Of a stretch of DNA of 64,000 nt, positions 1 through 8,324 are shown piece by piece (the stretch's first letter is position 1; every line of letters starts with the position of its first letter). Source of the DNA: Mobilitalea sibirica (lineage in GTDB: Bacteria > Bacillota > Clostridia > Lachnospirales > Lachnospiraceae); assembly GCF_015999265.1 (NCBI RefSeq), contig NZ_JAEAGR010000014.1, forward strand, positions 62,001 through 126,000, written 5' to 3'. The notes below the pieces were generated by a model. It saw only the letters and a program-made list of their open reading frames with translations, was not told the DNA's origin and ran no database searches. The translations under genes were made by a program, and so were the position numbers.

Positions 1-72
1 ATTCGCCTGTAGATCCAGATTACCGTTCTTGTCAAACGCTGTAACAACAGGTGTGATAAATTTCGCTTCCAT
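1..72 (-). CDS. DapA/NanA-family aldolase, N-terminal fragment
   Basis: The reverse strand reads an open frame starting MEAKFITPVVTAFDKNG and running off the left edge of the window. The ITPVVTAFD motif followed by a polar turn is the first beta strand of the dihydrodipicolinate synthase / N-acetylneuraminate lyase / 2-keto-3-deoxygluconate aldolase barrel. An AAAGGAG ribosome site lies about 12 bases upstream of the ATG. It follows the dehydratase gene by about 30 bases, so the two are probably co-transcribed. A dehydratase plus an aldolase of this superfamily is a common sugar-acid degradation pair, which is why I do not call this dapA. Only 24 codons are visible, so substrate cannot be judged. 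Confidence 0.75.
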   Translation of the reverse strand, partial: MEAKFITPVVTAFDKNGNLDLQAN

Positions 73-103
73 TGATACCCAAATCTCCTTTGCTTATTTT
101 GAT

Positions 104-1831
104 TTATTCGTAGCCTGCTCCTTTCATGGCAGAAAGAGCTAAAGAGGTATATCTCTTTAATAAACCTTTTCTATCCGGTCTCGGTATAATCCCTTCTTTC
201 GATCTCTCTTTTAGTATCTGTTCTACTTCTTCCGGAGACATTTCCTTACCGGCTATTCCCACACAGTTAATTGTTCTTAGGGGAATGTTATATTCTATAA
301 TGTCCCCGTCTTTCAGAAACGCAATCGGTCCGCCCACCGCTGCCTCAGGGGAGATATGTCCGATCGCCGCACCTCTGGTGGCTCCGGAGAATCTTCCGTC
401 GGTAATAAGAGAAACCTTGCCGTTTAATCTTTTATCGCATACAATTGCTTCCGTGGTCATAAACATCTCAGGCATACCGGAGCCTCTGGGTCCTTCATAA
501 CGAATGACTACCACATCCCCTGGATTAATCTTACCGGTTACTACTGCCTTATGGGCTTCTTCTTCTGAATTGAAGACTCTTGCTGGCCCTTTATGAATAT
601 GAAGTTCTTTTACGCATGCGGAATATTTTACAACAGAACCCTCCGTTGCAATATTACCCTTAAGGAACGCAATTGACCCTTTTTCCTCCGCTTTCTCCGG
701 CGGAAATATCACTTGATCTCTAGTCAATCCGTAATTCGCCAGATAACCCAGATTACGGCCATAGAAATTATCTTTTTCCATGTCTTCAAGATTTTCACCT
801 AAAGTCTTACCGGTTACGGTAAGGACATCTAGGTTAAGATAATCTTTTAACAGATATTGAACCATAGGTACGCCACCTGCAAACCAGAACGCTTCTGTTT
901 CATGCTCTCCGCTGGGTGTTACATTACCCAGATGAGGTATCTTATGATTAATTTCATCAATTTCTGATGGATCTATTTCGATTCCTAATTCTCTTGCTAT
1001 GGATGGAAGATGTATCATGGCATTTGTTGAGCCTCCAATGGCACTATGTATAATAAAGGCATTCATAAATGCATCTCTTGTCATAATTTTTCCGGCAGTA
1101 AGATTAAGTGAAATCAAATTCATAATCTTACGTCCCGCATCTCTGGAATACTGCAGGATATCTCTCATGGTAGCTGGTGCCAGTGCAGAACCGGGTAACG
1201 CTAGTCCTAAGGCTTCCGCCATACATTGCATTGTACTGGCTGTTCCAAGAAATGCACAAGCTCCACAGGAAGGGCAGCCGGTGATCTTATAATCTCGAAT
1301 TTCCTGATTGGTTATCTCCCCTTCTCTTTTTTGCCTTAGGGAGATATCTCCTGCAACCATAGAAGTAGTCATGTATGGACTGGGACGCATGCTTCCTCCC
1401 GGTATAAATATGGTCGGGATATCTAATCTAGCTGCAGCCTTAAGATGAGCCGGAACGGATTTATCACAAGAAGCAGATAAGATCAATCCATCCCATGGGG
1501 TTACAGACCCATGTAACTCAACCATATCACAAATAGCTTCCCTGGAAGCCAGAATATAGTTCATTCCATCATGCCCCTGCGCACAACCGTCACAAAGATC
1601 TGTTGTATGAAATTGTGCAGGAAAACCTCCACTTTCAAACACTCCGTATTTTGCCTGTTCCGTCAGCTGGTTCAAATGTACACTACCCGGATGGCTGTCT
1701 CCATAGACATCTTCGATTAGTATCTGAGGTTTTGTAATGTCTTTCTCATCCCATTTCGTACCCAGCTGAAGGGCATCAAACTGAGCCCATAATAGTCTCT
1801 CCGGGGTACTTTTTTGTTTTATGTTATGCAT
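104..1831 (-). CDS. IlvD/Edd-family dehydratase (dihydroxy-acid or sugar-acid dehydratase)
   Basis: A 575-residue member of the Fe-S dependent IlvD/Edd dehydratases, which remove water from 2,3-dihydroxy acids. Visible family motifs are TTDLCDGCAQGHDG (near 78-90), SASCDKSVPAH (near 120), GCPSCGACAFLGTASTM (near 187) and the C-terminal SGMPEMFMTT and TDGRFSGATRG stretches. The three cluster cysteines fall in the first three motifs. I chose the second of two adjacent ATGs because the AGGAGG site sits 5 bases from it and only 2 from the first. The next gene downstream is a DapA-family aldolase, and no other ilv genes are present. A sugar-acid dehydratase is therefore at least as likely as branched-chain amino-acid synthesis (inference). 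Family assignment is secure; substrate is not. Confidence 0.85.
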   Translation of the reverse strand: MHNIKQKSTPERLLWAQFDALQLGTKWDEKDITKPQILIEDVYGDSHPGSVHLNQLTEQAKYGVFESGGFPAQFHTTDLCDGCAQGHDGMNYILASREAICDMVELHGSVTPWDGLILSASCDKSVPAHLKAAARLDIPTIFIPGGSMRPSPYMTTSMVAGDISLRQKREGEITNQEIRDYKITGCPSCGACAFLGTASTMQCMAEALGLALPGSALAPATMRDILQYSRDAGRKIMNLISLNLTAGKIMTRDAFMNAFIIHSAIGGSTNAMIHLPSIARELGIEIDPSEIDEINHKIPHLGNVTPSGEHETEAFWFAGGVPMVQYLLKDYLNLDVLTVTGKTLGENLEDMEKDNFYGRNLGYLANYGLTRDQVIFPPEKAEEKGSIAFLKGNIATEGSVVKYSACVKELHIHKGPARVFNSEEEAHKAVVTGKINPGDVVVIRYEGPRGSGMPEMFMTTEAIVCDKRLNGKVSLITDGRFSGATRGAAIGHISPEAAVGGPIAFLKDGDIIEYNIPLRTINCVGIAGKEMSPEEVEQILKERSKEGIIPRPDRKGLLKRYTSLALSAMKGAGYE

Positions 1832-2166
1832 CATATCCTCCTAGCTGTAATCACATTCTGTATATCATCTGTCATCAGACAATTATATACAAAAAATTAT
1901 CGTTTTTGTTTGTTCAGAAACTAAATCCATCTTATTCAGATATTTGATTGTATATTGTACTAAATATCGTTGAATATTAGTAACTCTGTTTATTACAGGG
2001 ATACTATAATACTAAAAGTATATCATATCAGTAGTTTAAAATATAGGTGTTTTTCAACTTGAATGCAGATATTTTATTTGCTATATTGTTAAAAAGGTGG
2101 TTAAATATCTTAGGAACGAAGGGATATGTTCGATTACATAAAAATCTCTGCAATAAGTAAGTAAAA
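1832..2166. other. Intergenic stretch upstream of the dehydratase gene
   Basis: This AT-rich stretch holds no convincing gene. A short TGTC-4 nt-GACA dyad lies at about 1872-1883, 40-50 bases upstream of the dehydratase start, where a GntR/FadR-type repressor would bind, but the arms are only 4 bp so this is weak. No other structured element was recognised. Confidence 0.4.
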
Positions 2167-2202
2167 CACGTTCAAAAAAACCTAACTCTTTTTATGAACG
2201 TG
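2167..2202 (-). terminator. Hairpin downstream of the DUF421 gene
   Basis: CACGTTCA and TGAACGTG pair across a loop in which an A-run and a T-run extend the stem. On the minus strand it is followed by GTTTTAC. It lies 70 bases past the DUF421 stop codon and is the likely transcript end. Confidence 0.6.
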
Positions 2203-2271
2203 CTCCACTTATATCCATTTTACTATCTTTTATTCTATTACATCTTAATGCTATTTTCTTATTATACACAG

Positions 2272-2964
2272 TTACATCTTGTTTCTTGGTACTACGTGTA
2301 TACCCTCATCCTTTTTCCACTCCGCATAGAATACATCTTCTATTCTTTGCATTCCATACTTATGCAGCTGCTTTATTAACCAATCCTCATCAAAACCTAT
2401 AGCTTTTAAATTATCTTTTAAAACCTCTCCATCAAGAATTAGATTAGTCGGAAGGTTTACCGATTTTGTTGGTAAATTCATATCCTCCAATGTAGGTTTA
2501 TCATACTTTGGTTTTTTAATTATACTTAATGCACCGTTTTGTTCTAAAATACCATACTCAACTTCTCTTACGGTAAAAACATCTTTTTGTCTCAACATAC
2601 TCTGCAGTTCATTAATATCTAATTTTTCTCTTTTCATTACTTGATAATCAAACTGCCCGTTTCGAATTATGATTGCAGGCTCACCTTCAAAAACTTTTCT
2701 AGACTTTCTAAACTTTTGAGTAATTAATTCAATTAATAGCATTAGTATAGTCCATAAAATGAAGGAATAAAGAATACTCCATATCTTTACCTTTTCATCA
2801 TATACTGCATTACCAAGTAATTCTCCTAATACAATTGAGGATATAAAATCAAACGGAGATACCTGATTAATTTGGGTTTTTCGTATCACTCTGCTTACAA
2901 TAAATAATCCTACAAGACCAAAAACAAGATCAATGGTATGTTGTATAAATCCTGATGATAACAT
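2272..2964 (-). CDS. DUF421 (YetF/YcaP-type) membrane protein
   Basis: A 230-residue protein with the DUF421 layout: three N-terminal hydrophobic segments (about 10-30, 40-55 and 60-82), with VSPFDFISSIVLGELLGNAV between them, then a soluble C-terminal half containing EPAIIIRNGQ and REVEYGILEQNGALSIIKKP. Members such as Bacillus YetF/YdfS/YrbG are membrane proteins of poorly defined function, some linked to spores or stress. It stands alone with its own terminator. The family call is firm; no function is assigned. Confidence 0.88.
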   Translation of the reverse strand: MLSSGFIQHTIDLVFGLVGLFIVSRVIRKTQINQVSPFDFISSIVLGELLGNAVYDEKVKIWSILYSFILWTILMLLIELITQKFRKSRKVFEGEPAIIIRNGQFDYQVMKREKLDINELQSMLRQKDVFTVREVEYGILEQNGALSIIKKPKYDKPTLEDMNLPTKSVNLPTNLILDGEVLKDNLKAIGFDEDWLIKQLHKYGMQRIEDVFYAEWKKDEGIHVVPRNKM

Positions 2965-3089
2965 ACTTCACTCTCTTTCATTTTATTTTTTGATAAATTG
3001 AGATATCTAGTTTTGGTATTCCCTTTTTATCGCAAAATATTAGTGAATATTTTATATGACCTTTCGTATTTATCATCATGTTACGGGCA

Positions 3090-3162
3090 AAGAAAAAAAG
3101 CCAAACAAAATCTTAAGTGTATTCATTAAAACACCATCTTTGATTTGATTATGGCTTTTCTT
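3090..3162 (-). terminator. Terminator after purE
   Basis: A long imperfect hairpin with outer arms AAGAAAAGCCA/TGGCTTTTTTTCTT on the minus strand and a smaller AAGTGT/ACAC helix inside. The 3' arm carries the T-run. It starts about 40 bases after the purE stop codon and closes the purK-purE unit. Confidence 0.7.
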
Positions 3163-3200
3163 ATATTTTTTATTCGTTCTATTGTAACTCGTCTCGTTCT

Positions 3201-3707
3201 CTACAACTTAACTTCTGAATGGCTTTTTTCCATAGCCTCTGCTTTGCCTAGAACCATTGTTTCCAGTTCCTTTTTATAATTACATACCGTATTATATAGA
3301 TGTTCATCAGCTATTCCAAGTATCTGTGCGGCTAAAATACCTGCATTTTTAGCTCCGTTAATCGCTACGGTTGCAACCGGTATACCCGGTGGCATCTGTA
3401 CAATGGAATATAACGAATCTACGCCGCTTAAGTTACTACTTTTTACAGGTACTCCTATGACCGGTAGAGATGTTAGAGATGCTACCATTCCCGGTAGATG
3501 AGCTGCTCCGCCGGCACCGGCGATAATCACCTTAACTCCTCTTCCCTTTGCCTCCTTTGCATAGGAATATAGCCTGTCAGGTGTTCTGTGTGCTGACACA
3601 ATCGTTATTTCATAGGGAACTTTAAATTGCTTTAAGATATTTTCTGCCTCCTGCATAACCGGCAGATCCGAATCGCTCCCCATAATAATTCCAACTAAAG
3701 GGTTCAT
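3201..3707 (-). CDS. purE: N5-carboxyaminoimidazole ribonucleotide mutase
   Basis: Class I PurE of 168 residues, near the usual 160-170. It moves the carboxyl group of N5-CAIR to carbon 4 to give CAIR in de novo purine synthesis, in the cytoplasm. The diagnostic GSDSDLPVM loop (near 10), SAHRTPDR (near 39) and [13 protein letters not shown] (near 65) are all present and carry the active-site Ser, Asp and His. The ATG has a GGAAGG ribosome site. It starts 21 bases after purK, so the two genes that act in sequence are co-transcribed, in the order purK-purE rather than the commoner purE-purK. Confidence 0.97.
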   Translation of the reverse strand: MNPLVGIIMGSDSDLPVMQEAENILKQFKVPYEITIVSAHRTPDRLYSYAKEAKGRGVKVIIAGAGGAAHLPGMVASLTSLPVIGVPVKSSNLSGVDSLYSIVQMPPGIPVATVAINGAKNAGILAAQILGIADEHLYNTVCNYKKELETMVLGKAEAMEKSHSEVKL

Positions 3708-3728
3708 GTAATCATCCTTCCTTTTTCA

Positions 3729-4889
3729 TTACTGTGATATTATTCTAACCAAAGCACCGGCTTCTTTTGCTTTTATCTTAGCTTCCTCCAAAGAAGGGGC
3801 TGTAACAGTCAGATGTCCCATTTTTCGTTGATACTTAGTTTCTGTTTTTCCGTAAATATGAAGCTTTAATCCCTCTATCTTAAGAGTCTCCTTCACTCCC
3901 TGAACATAAGGTTGACCCTGATATCCTTCTTCACCCAGTATATTACGCATAACAGTCGGTCTGATTAAAGCCGTACTACCTAAAGGAAGACCTATAACCG
4001 CCCTTATATGATTTTCAAATTGGGATGTAACACAGCCTTCAATGGTATAATGACCCGAGTTATGAGGTCTTGGAGCTACTTCGTTAACCAGAATTTCACC
4101 TGTTTTAGTTAAAAACATTTCCACACAGATAATACCAACACTTTTAAATACAGCACAAACCCTTTTCGCTATATCTAATGCATCTTTTTCATTCTTTTCT
4201 GTGATAGCTGCAGGTACACAGGTTTCAAAAAGGATACTGTCTTTATGAACATTTTCCGCCACGGGGTATACAACGATTTCACCATCGATGCTCCTACAAC
4301 ATAGAACCGATATTTCTTTTTCAAAGGGAATAAATTTCTCTACGTATAATGGATTTTTATCTCCTTGCAGTTTTTCATAAGCGGCTTCTATATCCTCTAA
4401 ATTTCGGATTAAATAATTCCCTTTCCCATCATAACCCCCCAGGCTACTTTTTAACATAATTGGATAACCGTATTGTTGACCTGCAATTTTAATACTGTCA
4501 ACACCCTCCACTTTCATAAAATCACCGATAGGAATATTATGATTTTGTAACTCTTTTTTTTGATGAAATTTATTCTGAATAATACTTAAAACCTGGGAAC
4601 CGGGATATACCTTATGTCCTTTCTCTTCAAGAGTTTTTAATGCTTTGGTTGATATATGTTCGAATTCACAGGTAAGAACATCTACCTTCTGTGCCAACTT
4701 GATCAGGGATTTCGTATCATCAAATCCTGCAACTATTTTATCATTCGCCAGATAGCCCGCCGGACACTCAATACTTGGATCTAAAATCATGGTATAAATT
4801 CCCATCTTAGCAGCCTCATTAATCATCATCTTACCTAATTGTCCACCGCCGATAATGCCAACTTTTTTTGATAGTAAATTATTATCCAT
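3729..4889 (-). CDS. purK: 5-(carboxyamino)imidazole ribonucleotide synthase
   Basis: An ATP-grasp enzyme of about 386 residues that carboxylates AIR with bicarbonate and ATP, giving the substrate for PurE. It has VGIIGGGQLGKMM at the N terminus, the ATP-grasp segment PIMLKSSLGGYDGKGNY and the C-terminal EVAPRPHNSGHYTIEG signature. I place the start at MDNNLL, with AAGGGA about 10 bases upstream; a longer open frame begins 13 codons earlier but has no ribosome site. The rest of the purine pathway is not in this window. Confidence 0.96.
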   Translation of the reverse strand: MDNNLLSKKVGIIGGGQLGKMMINEAAKMGIYTMILDPSIECPAGYLANDKIVAGFDDTKSLIKLAQKVDVLTCEFEHISTKALKTLEEKGHKVYPGSQVLSIIQNKFHQKKELQNHNIPIGDFMKVEGVDSIKIAGQQYGYPIMLKSSLGGYDGKGNYLIRNLEDIEAAYEKLQGDKNPLYVEKFIPFEKEISVLCCRSIDGEIVVYPVAENVHKDSILFETCVPAAITEKNEKDALDIAKRVCAVFKSVGIICVEMFLTKTGEILVNEVAPRPHNSGHYTIEGCVTSQFENHIRAVIGLPLGSTALIRPTVMRNILGEEGYQGQPYVQGVKETLKIEGLKLHIYGKTETKYQRKMGHLTVTAPSLEEAKIKAKEAGALVRIISQ

Positions 4890-5031
4890 AATTTTTAATC
4901 CCTTTCTTTCTCTGTTGTAATTATTCAAGTTGAATTTTTATTCATTCTAATTTAACAACTTCCATATGTCAATACTTTTTAGGATTTATTGTCTAATTCA
5001 TGTTATGCAGTGCTTCTGTATTAAATAACAA

Positions 5032-6213
5032 CTAATTTTCCATTTTACGACTAGCTATCATACGATTTAACCTCTCAGTCATAATTAACATCAAAACCAG
5101 TAACATACCTAAATAAATTGGGTATATAGCAATTGTAGTATAATCCGCTAACAAGCCAAAGATAGGTGGCATAAATGTGGTTCCGGTATAGGCACTGGCC
5201 ATCTGAATACCAATGATTGCCCCTGAATTTTCCGCTCCAAAATTGCTTGGTGTCTCATGTATAATACAAGGATAAATAGGTGCACAGCCTAAACCAATGA
5301 AAACCAAACCAACTAAAGTTACAAAACCTAAGTTTATGGGTAAAATCACTGCAATCAGTCCAATGCCTATGATCGCCAATCCAACCCGTATCATATTGCG
5401 GTTTCCGAATCTATCCGCAACAAAACCATTTAAAAAGCGTCCAAACGTAATGCCTAAATAGAATAAAGAAGCCCATCCGGCTGCAGTTTCAGCTTCAATC
5501 CCCCTGTGCAAGACTAAATAACTACTCGCCCACAAGCCTGTAGTCGTCTCAAGGGCACAATAAGCGAAAAAGGCCAATAACACCTGCTTTACCCCTTTGA
5601 TACGCAGTGCCTCATGAATTTTCAAATGTTTAACTGTACCCGTCTGACTTGTTCTCTTATTCTGAGCCTGCTTTTTCCATACAGGTAAACTAATCATTAG
5701 AATGATAGTTAATATAATTTGAAATACTCCAACACTAGAATAACCGCTCTCCCAACTATTCTTTACCGCTAGACTATAACTCATAATATAGGGCCCGATG
5801 GATGCTCCTACACCCCAAAAACAATGCAACCAACTCATATGTCTGGAAGCATAATGTAGAGCAACAAAATTGTTGAGAGCTGCATCTACTGCACCGGCAC
5901 CAAGACCATAAGGAATAGCCCACAGGCATAGCATCCAAAAAGAGTTTGAAACGGAAAAGCCTAATAGCGAAATCGCTGTCATCAATACACTTATTGCTGT
6001 CAAAAAGCCCGTACCAAATTTACTAGTTAGCCGGTTCGCATTTAAACTTGATACAATCGTTCCCCCTGCAATAATCATAGAGAGAATACCGGCATAAGAA
6101 ACAGGTACATTAAGTATAGGATACATGGTCGGCCAGGCCGAGCCCAAAAGCGCATCCGGTAATCCCAGACTGATAAAAGCCAGATAAATCAATGCTAATA
6201 GCAACGAATACAT
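5032..6213 (-). CDS. MFS transporter
   Basis: A 393-residue, 12-helix major facilitator. The N-terminal half has ISLGLPDALLGSAWP, and the second half has the conserved loop GRFLNGFVADRFGNRNMIRVG (near 260), which matches the MFS G-x-x-x-D-R-x-G-R/N motif. This resembles the FucP/YfkF-like clostridial group of uncharacterised sugar or drug carriers. The gene is monocistronic, with its own AAGGAG site and a well-formed promoter. Substrate unknown. Confidence 0.85.
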   Translation of the reverse strand: MYSLLLALIYLAFISLGLPDALLGSAWPTMYPILNVPVSYAGILSMIIAGGTIVSSLNANRLTSKFGTGFLTAISVLMTAISLLGFSVSNSFWMLCLWAIPYGLGAGAVDAALNNFVALHYASRHMSWLHCFWGVGASIGPYIMSYSLAVKNSWESGYSSVGVFQIILTIILMISLPVWKKQAQNKRTSQTGTVKHLKIHEALRIKGVKQVLLAFFAYCALETTTGLWASSYLVLHRGIEAETAAGWASLFYLGITFGRFLNGFVADRFGNRNMIRVGLAIIGIGLIAVILPINLGFVTLVGLVFIGLGCAPIYPCIIHETPSNFGAENSGAIIGIQMASAYTGTTFMPPIFGLLADYTTIAIYPIYLGMLLVLMLIMTERLNRMIASRKMEN

Positions 6214-6253
6214 AATTTGCTCCTTTATATTTACTTTTTAACCCTTATAGCAA

Positions 6254-6281
6254 ATTATACCACAGGTGTGTTTTTTGTCTA
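6254..6281 (-). promoter_or_regulatory. Promoter of the MFS gene
   Basis: On the minus strand: -35 TAGACA (6276-6281), 16-base spacer, -10 TATAAT (6254-6259) preceded by TG one base upstream (extended -10). It lies about 40 bases upstream of the MFS start codon. Confidence 0.7.
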
Positions 6282-6420
6282 TTACTGTTTCCATGTCCCA
6301 CCAACAATATAAGATGTACAGGGAAAGCCCTAACATTCCAAGAAGATTCAGACTTAAATAATTAGCATAATTTATAGTATTGATTGTTCCATTTCCTACT
6401 TCTTCATATCACAAAACAAA

Positions 6421-6473
6421 AAGTGTTCCAAAACATCCCTTCTAAGCTTTAGCGGAATGTTTGAGAACACCTT
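6421..6473 (-). terminator. Terminator after the DUF3793 gene
   Basis: Long hairpin with arms AAGGTGTTCTCAAACAT and ATGTTTTGGAACACTT on the minus strand, followed by TTTGTTTTG. It is the only structured element in the 6282-6620 gap; the remainder shows no gene. Confidence 0.75.
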
Positions 6474-6620
6474 ATAATATTTACCCGATGACAAAGATTA
6501 GGCTCATGTTTATTGGTTTTGCTTTAGGTTAGTTTGTATTTAACAATATGTCAATAGCAATCAGCTTCGAATTATTTTCGTTAATCATTTTAGGGACGAT
6601 TGCTGATTAATAATAATTCT

Positions 6621-7262
6621 CTAAGCAGATTGTGATGTTTTCCTAGTCATTGCAACATTTTGGAATAGATTTTGTGGATTTACCCCCCTCTCAAGCGATT
6701 TAATAATGTGAACATGGGTCTTATCGTATAGCTCAAATATTTTTTTTGCTCTTGGCATATTAGAGTAGACTTTCCAATAACCAACACCAAGGCAGTCTTG
6801 ATTACTACCATTAGAAAATGCAATTACATCAGATAATGGATACCCTAAAAAAATACCGACCTCATGAGGGCATCCATTCTTAAAATGTTCACTTAAAATA
6901 TCAAGGACTTCCTCTATCCCTTTTGTCTCAGTGTACCCCATATCGTTCAAATATGTGGAATTCTTTTTATTATTAATAATTCTTTCCATCCAATCCTTCC
7001 AATAAAAAAGCACATTTACTCCCTTGTCGCATCTTTTCACTTCCCTGAATTGAAAGGGAAGTAATTCTTCAATGGAATGTTTATATTCATCCCACATATC
7101 CTTAAGTCGAACCGTTTGACTGTTATAAAAACATATCAGCGAAGCAGGCTTCACACGATGAATCGTAGGTGCTGCGTGAAAACATATTTTATATAGTATG
7201 AAATCTATTTCAGTGTAAATGCTCATTCTTTCTAAATATTTAATTGCTGTCGATTTTGTCAT
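6621..7262 (-). CDS. DUF3793 family protein
   Basis: A 213-residue soluble protein of the DUF3793 family, found almost only in anaerobic Firmicutes. The family signature NGCPHEVGIFLGYPLSDVIAF is present near residue 130 and CLGVGYWKVYSNMPRAKKIFELY near 158, with two conserved cysteines. An AGAGGAA site precedes the ATG. It is the third gene of a DUF2325-flavodoxin-DUF3793 operon carrying a Fur box. Clostridial genomes often keep DUF3793 next to flavodoxins and iron genes, so a role in iron or haem handling is a reasonable inference, but no reaction is known to me. Confidence 0.87.
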   Translation of the reverse strand: MTKSTAIKYLERMSIYTEIDFILYKICFHAAPTIHRVKPASLICFYNSQTVRLKDMWDEYKHSIEELLPFQFREVKRCDKGVNVLFYWKDWMERIINNKKNSTYLNDMGYTETKGIEEVLDILSEHFKNGCPHEVGIFLGYPLSDVIAFSNGSNQDCLGVGYWKVYSNMPRAKKIFELYDKTHVHIIKSLERGVNPQNLFQNVAMTRKTSQSA

Positions 7263-7298
7263 TCCTAGTTCCTCTTTTCGGTAGTCAACAGTTAGTCT

Positions 7299-7730
7299 TT
7301 ATTCAATAGCCTTTGCTAAAGTTTTCCCCAGTTCTTTACACTTTTTGATTCCTTCCTCATCAGGCATTTCATTTATAATAAGACCTTCTGTTATTAACTT
7401 AGCTCCAAGATCCAACATGCGATCTTCCCAATCTGCCATCCATTCACCATTGCCCCATCCGTAAGATCCAAATAAAACGATCGGCTTATTTACAACGTTA
7501 TCTGACAAGCTCGCAATAAACGGTTCCATTTCTGTATCATCTAACTCTTCTGATCCCATAGCTGGGCATCCGAATGCAACCGCATCGGCTTCTGCTACAT
7601 GATCCACAGAAGCTTCACTTACCTGTAATAATCGAACCTCCATATCCGTGCATCCTTCTGCCACAGCTTCTGCCATCGCTTTGGTATTACCTGTTCCTGA
7701 CCAATATATAACTACAACTTTTTTCATCAT
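7299..7730 (-). CDS. Short-chain flavodoxin
   Basis: A 143-residue flavodoxin, a typical short-chain length. The FMN phosphate loop YWSGTGNTKAMA is at residues 9-20. The second loop is FGCPAMGSEELDDTEMEPF and the third FGSYGWGNGEWMADW, so both isoalloxazine-flanking aromatics are in place. It carries one or two electrons in place of ferredoxin when iron is scarce. Two ATGs are adjacent; AAAGGA sits 7 bases from the second, which is probably used. The Fur box upstream of this operon fits an iron-starvation flavodoxin. Confidence 0.95.
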   Translation of the reverse strand: MMKKVVVIYWSGTGNTKAMAEAVAEGCTDMEVRLLQVSEASVDHVAEADAVAFGCPAMGSEELDDTEMEPFIASLSDNVVNKPIVLFGSYGWGNGEWMADWEDRMLDLGAKLITEGLIINEMPDEEGIKKCKELGKTLAKAIE

Positions 7731-7751
7731 TTTATCCTTTCTATTATGATT

Positions 7752-8048
7752 TTATGCCATACATACTAAACCATCGATTTCTTCAAGAATATTTTTCAGA
7801 GCAGATTGACTGCTGGTATGACATTTTATTATTGCAACATCATTCTTCTTCGCTGCGCTCTCAGCAGCAATCACCATTTTGTGGGAAACTTCGTTCGTAA
7901 AGATAATAATAGCATCCGGATTTCCAATCCTCTTTGAAAAATCTGTCTTCATTTTGCTCATTACCTTTAACTTATGCCCTTTCTCTTTTCCTTTTTTTAT
8001 ATAAATATTCTCCATTCTCTCATGTCCGCCAATTAAAAGAATGCTCAT
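7752..8048 (-). CDS. DUF2325 domain protein
   Basis: A 98-residue protein consisting of a single DUF2325 domain: MSILLIGGHERMENIY at the start, PDAIIIFTNEVSHKMVIAAESAAKK in the middle and AIIKCHTSSQSALKNIL at the end. The His/Cys-containing strand ends resemble other small DUF2325 proteins, which are often encoded with iron or redox genes. I chose the third in-frame ATG, 9 bases from AAAGG. First gene of the operon, directly behind the promoter and Fur box. Function unknown. Confidence 0.85.
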   Translation of the reverse strand: MSILLIGGHERMENIYIKKGKEKGHKLKVMSKMKTDFSKRIGNPDAIIIFTNEVSHKMVIAAESAAKKNDVAIIKCHTSSQSALKNILEEIDGLVCMA

Positions 8049-8076
8049 ATTCATCATCCTTTCTTTATCTGTTTTT

Positions 8077-8095
8077 GATATTGGTTATCATTTTC
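8077..8095 (-). promoter_or_regulatory. Fur box (iron-responsive operator)
   Basis: The minus strand reads GAAAATGATAACCAATATC, matching 16 of 19 positions of the classical Fur consensus GATAATGATAATCATTATC. It begins just downstream of the -10 element, over the expected start of transcription, where a repressor would block initiation. Iron control is an inference from the match and position. Confidence 0.72.
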
Positions 8096-8101
8096 ATATA
8101 T

Positions 8102-8130
8102 ATGGTAGCAGAGTTAAGTATTTTTGTCAA
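8102..8130 (-). promoter_or_regulatory. Promoter of the DUF2325-flavodoxin-DUF3793 operon
   Basis: Minus strand: -35 TTGACA (8125-8130), 17-base spacer, -10 TACCAT (8102-8107). The -35 is a perfect consensus; the -10 is weak, as is common at regulated promoters. Confidence 0.7.
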
Positions 8131-8172
8131 GCTGTTAACCACAAGATAAACCATAAGAAAAAGACATAAAAA

Positions 8173-8222
8173 TACTGACCTCCAATCGTTAGATTTTTAA
8201 GTCTAACTTTTGGAGGTCAGTA
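8173..8222 (-). terminator. Terminator after the alpha/beta hydrolase gene
   Basis: Arms TACTGACCTCCAA and TTGGAGGTCAGTA with an inner GTTAGA/TCTAAC helix; the minus strand continues TTTTTATG. It separates the hydrolase unit from the Fur-controlled operon. Confidence 0.85.
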
Positions 8223-8324
8223 CACTCTCATGTCTTTATTTAATTTGATTTATTCTTATCACTTAAAAAGCTACCAATTAAGGAATATCTCCTCATATTG
8301 ATAGCTTATATATAATACTTGTAT

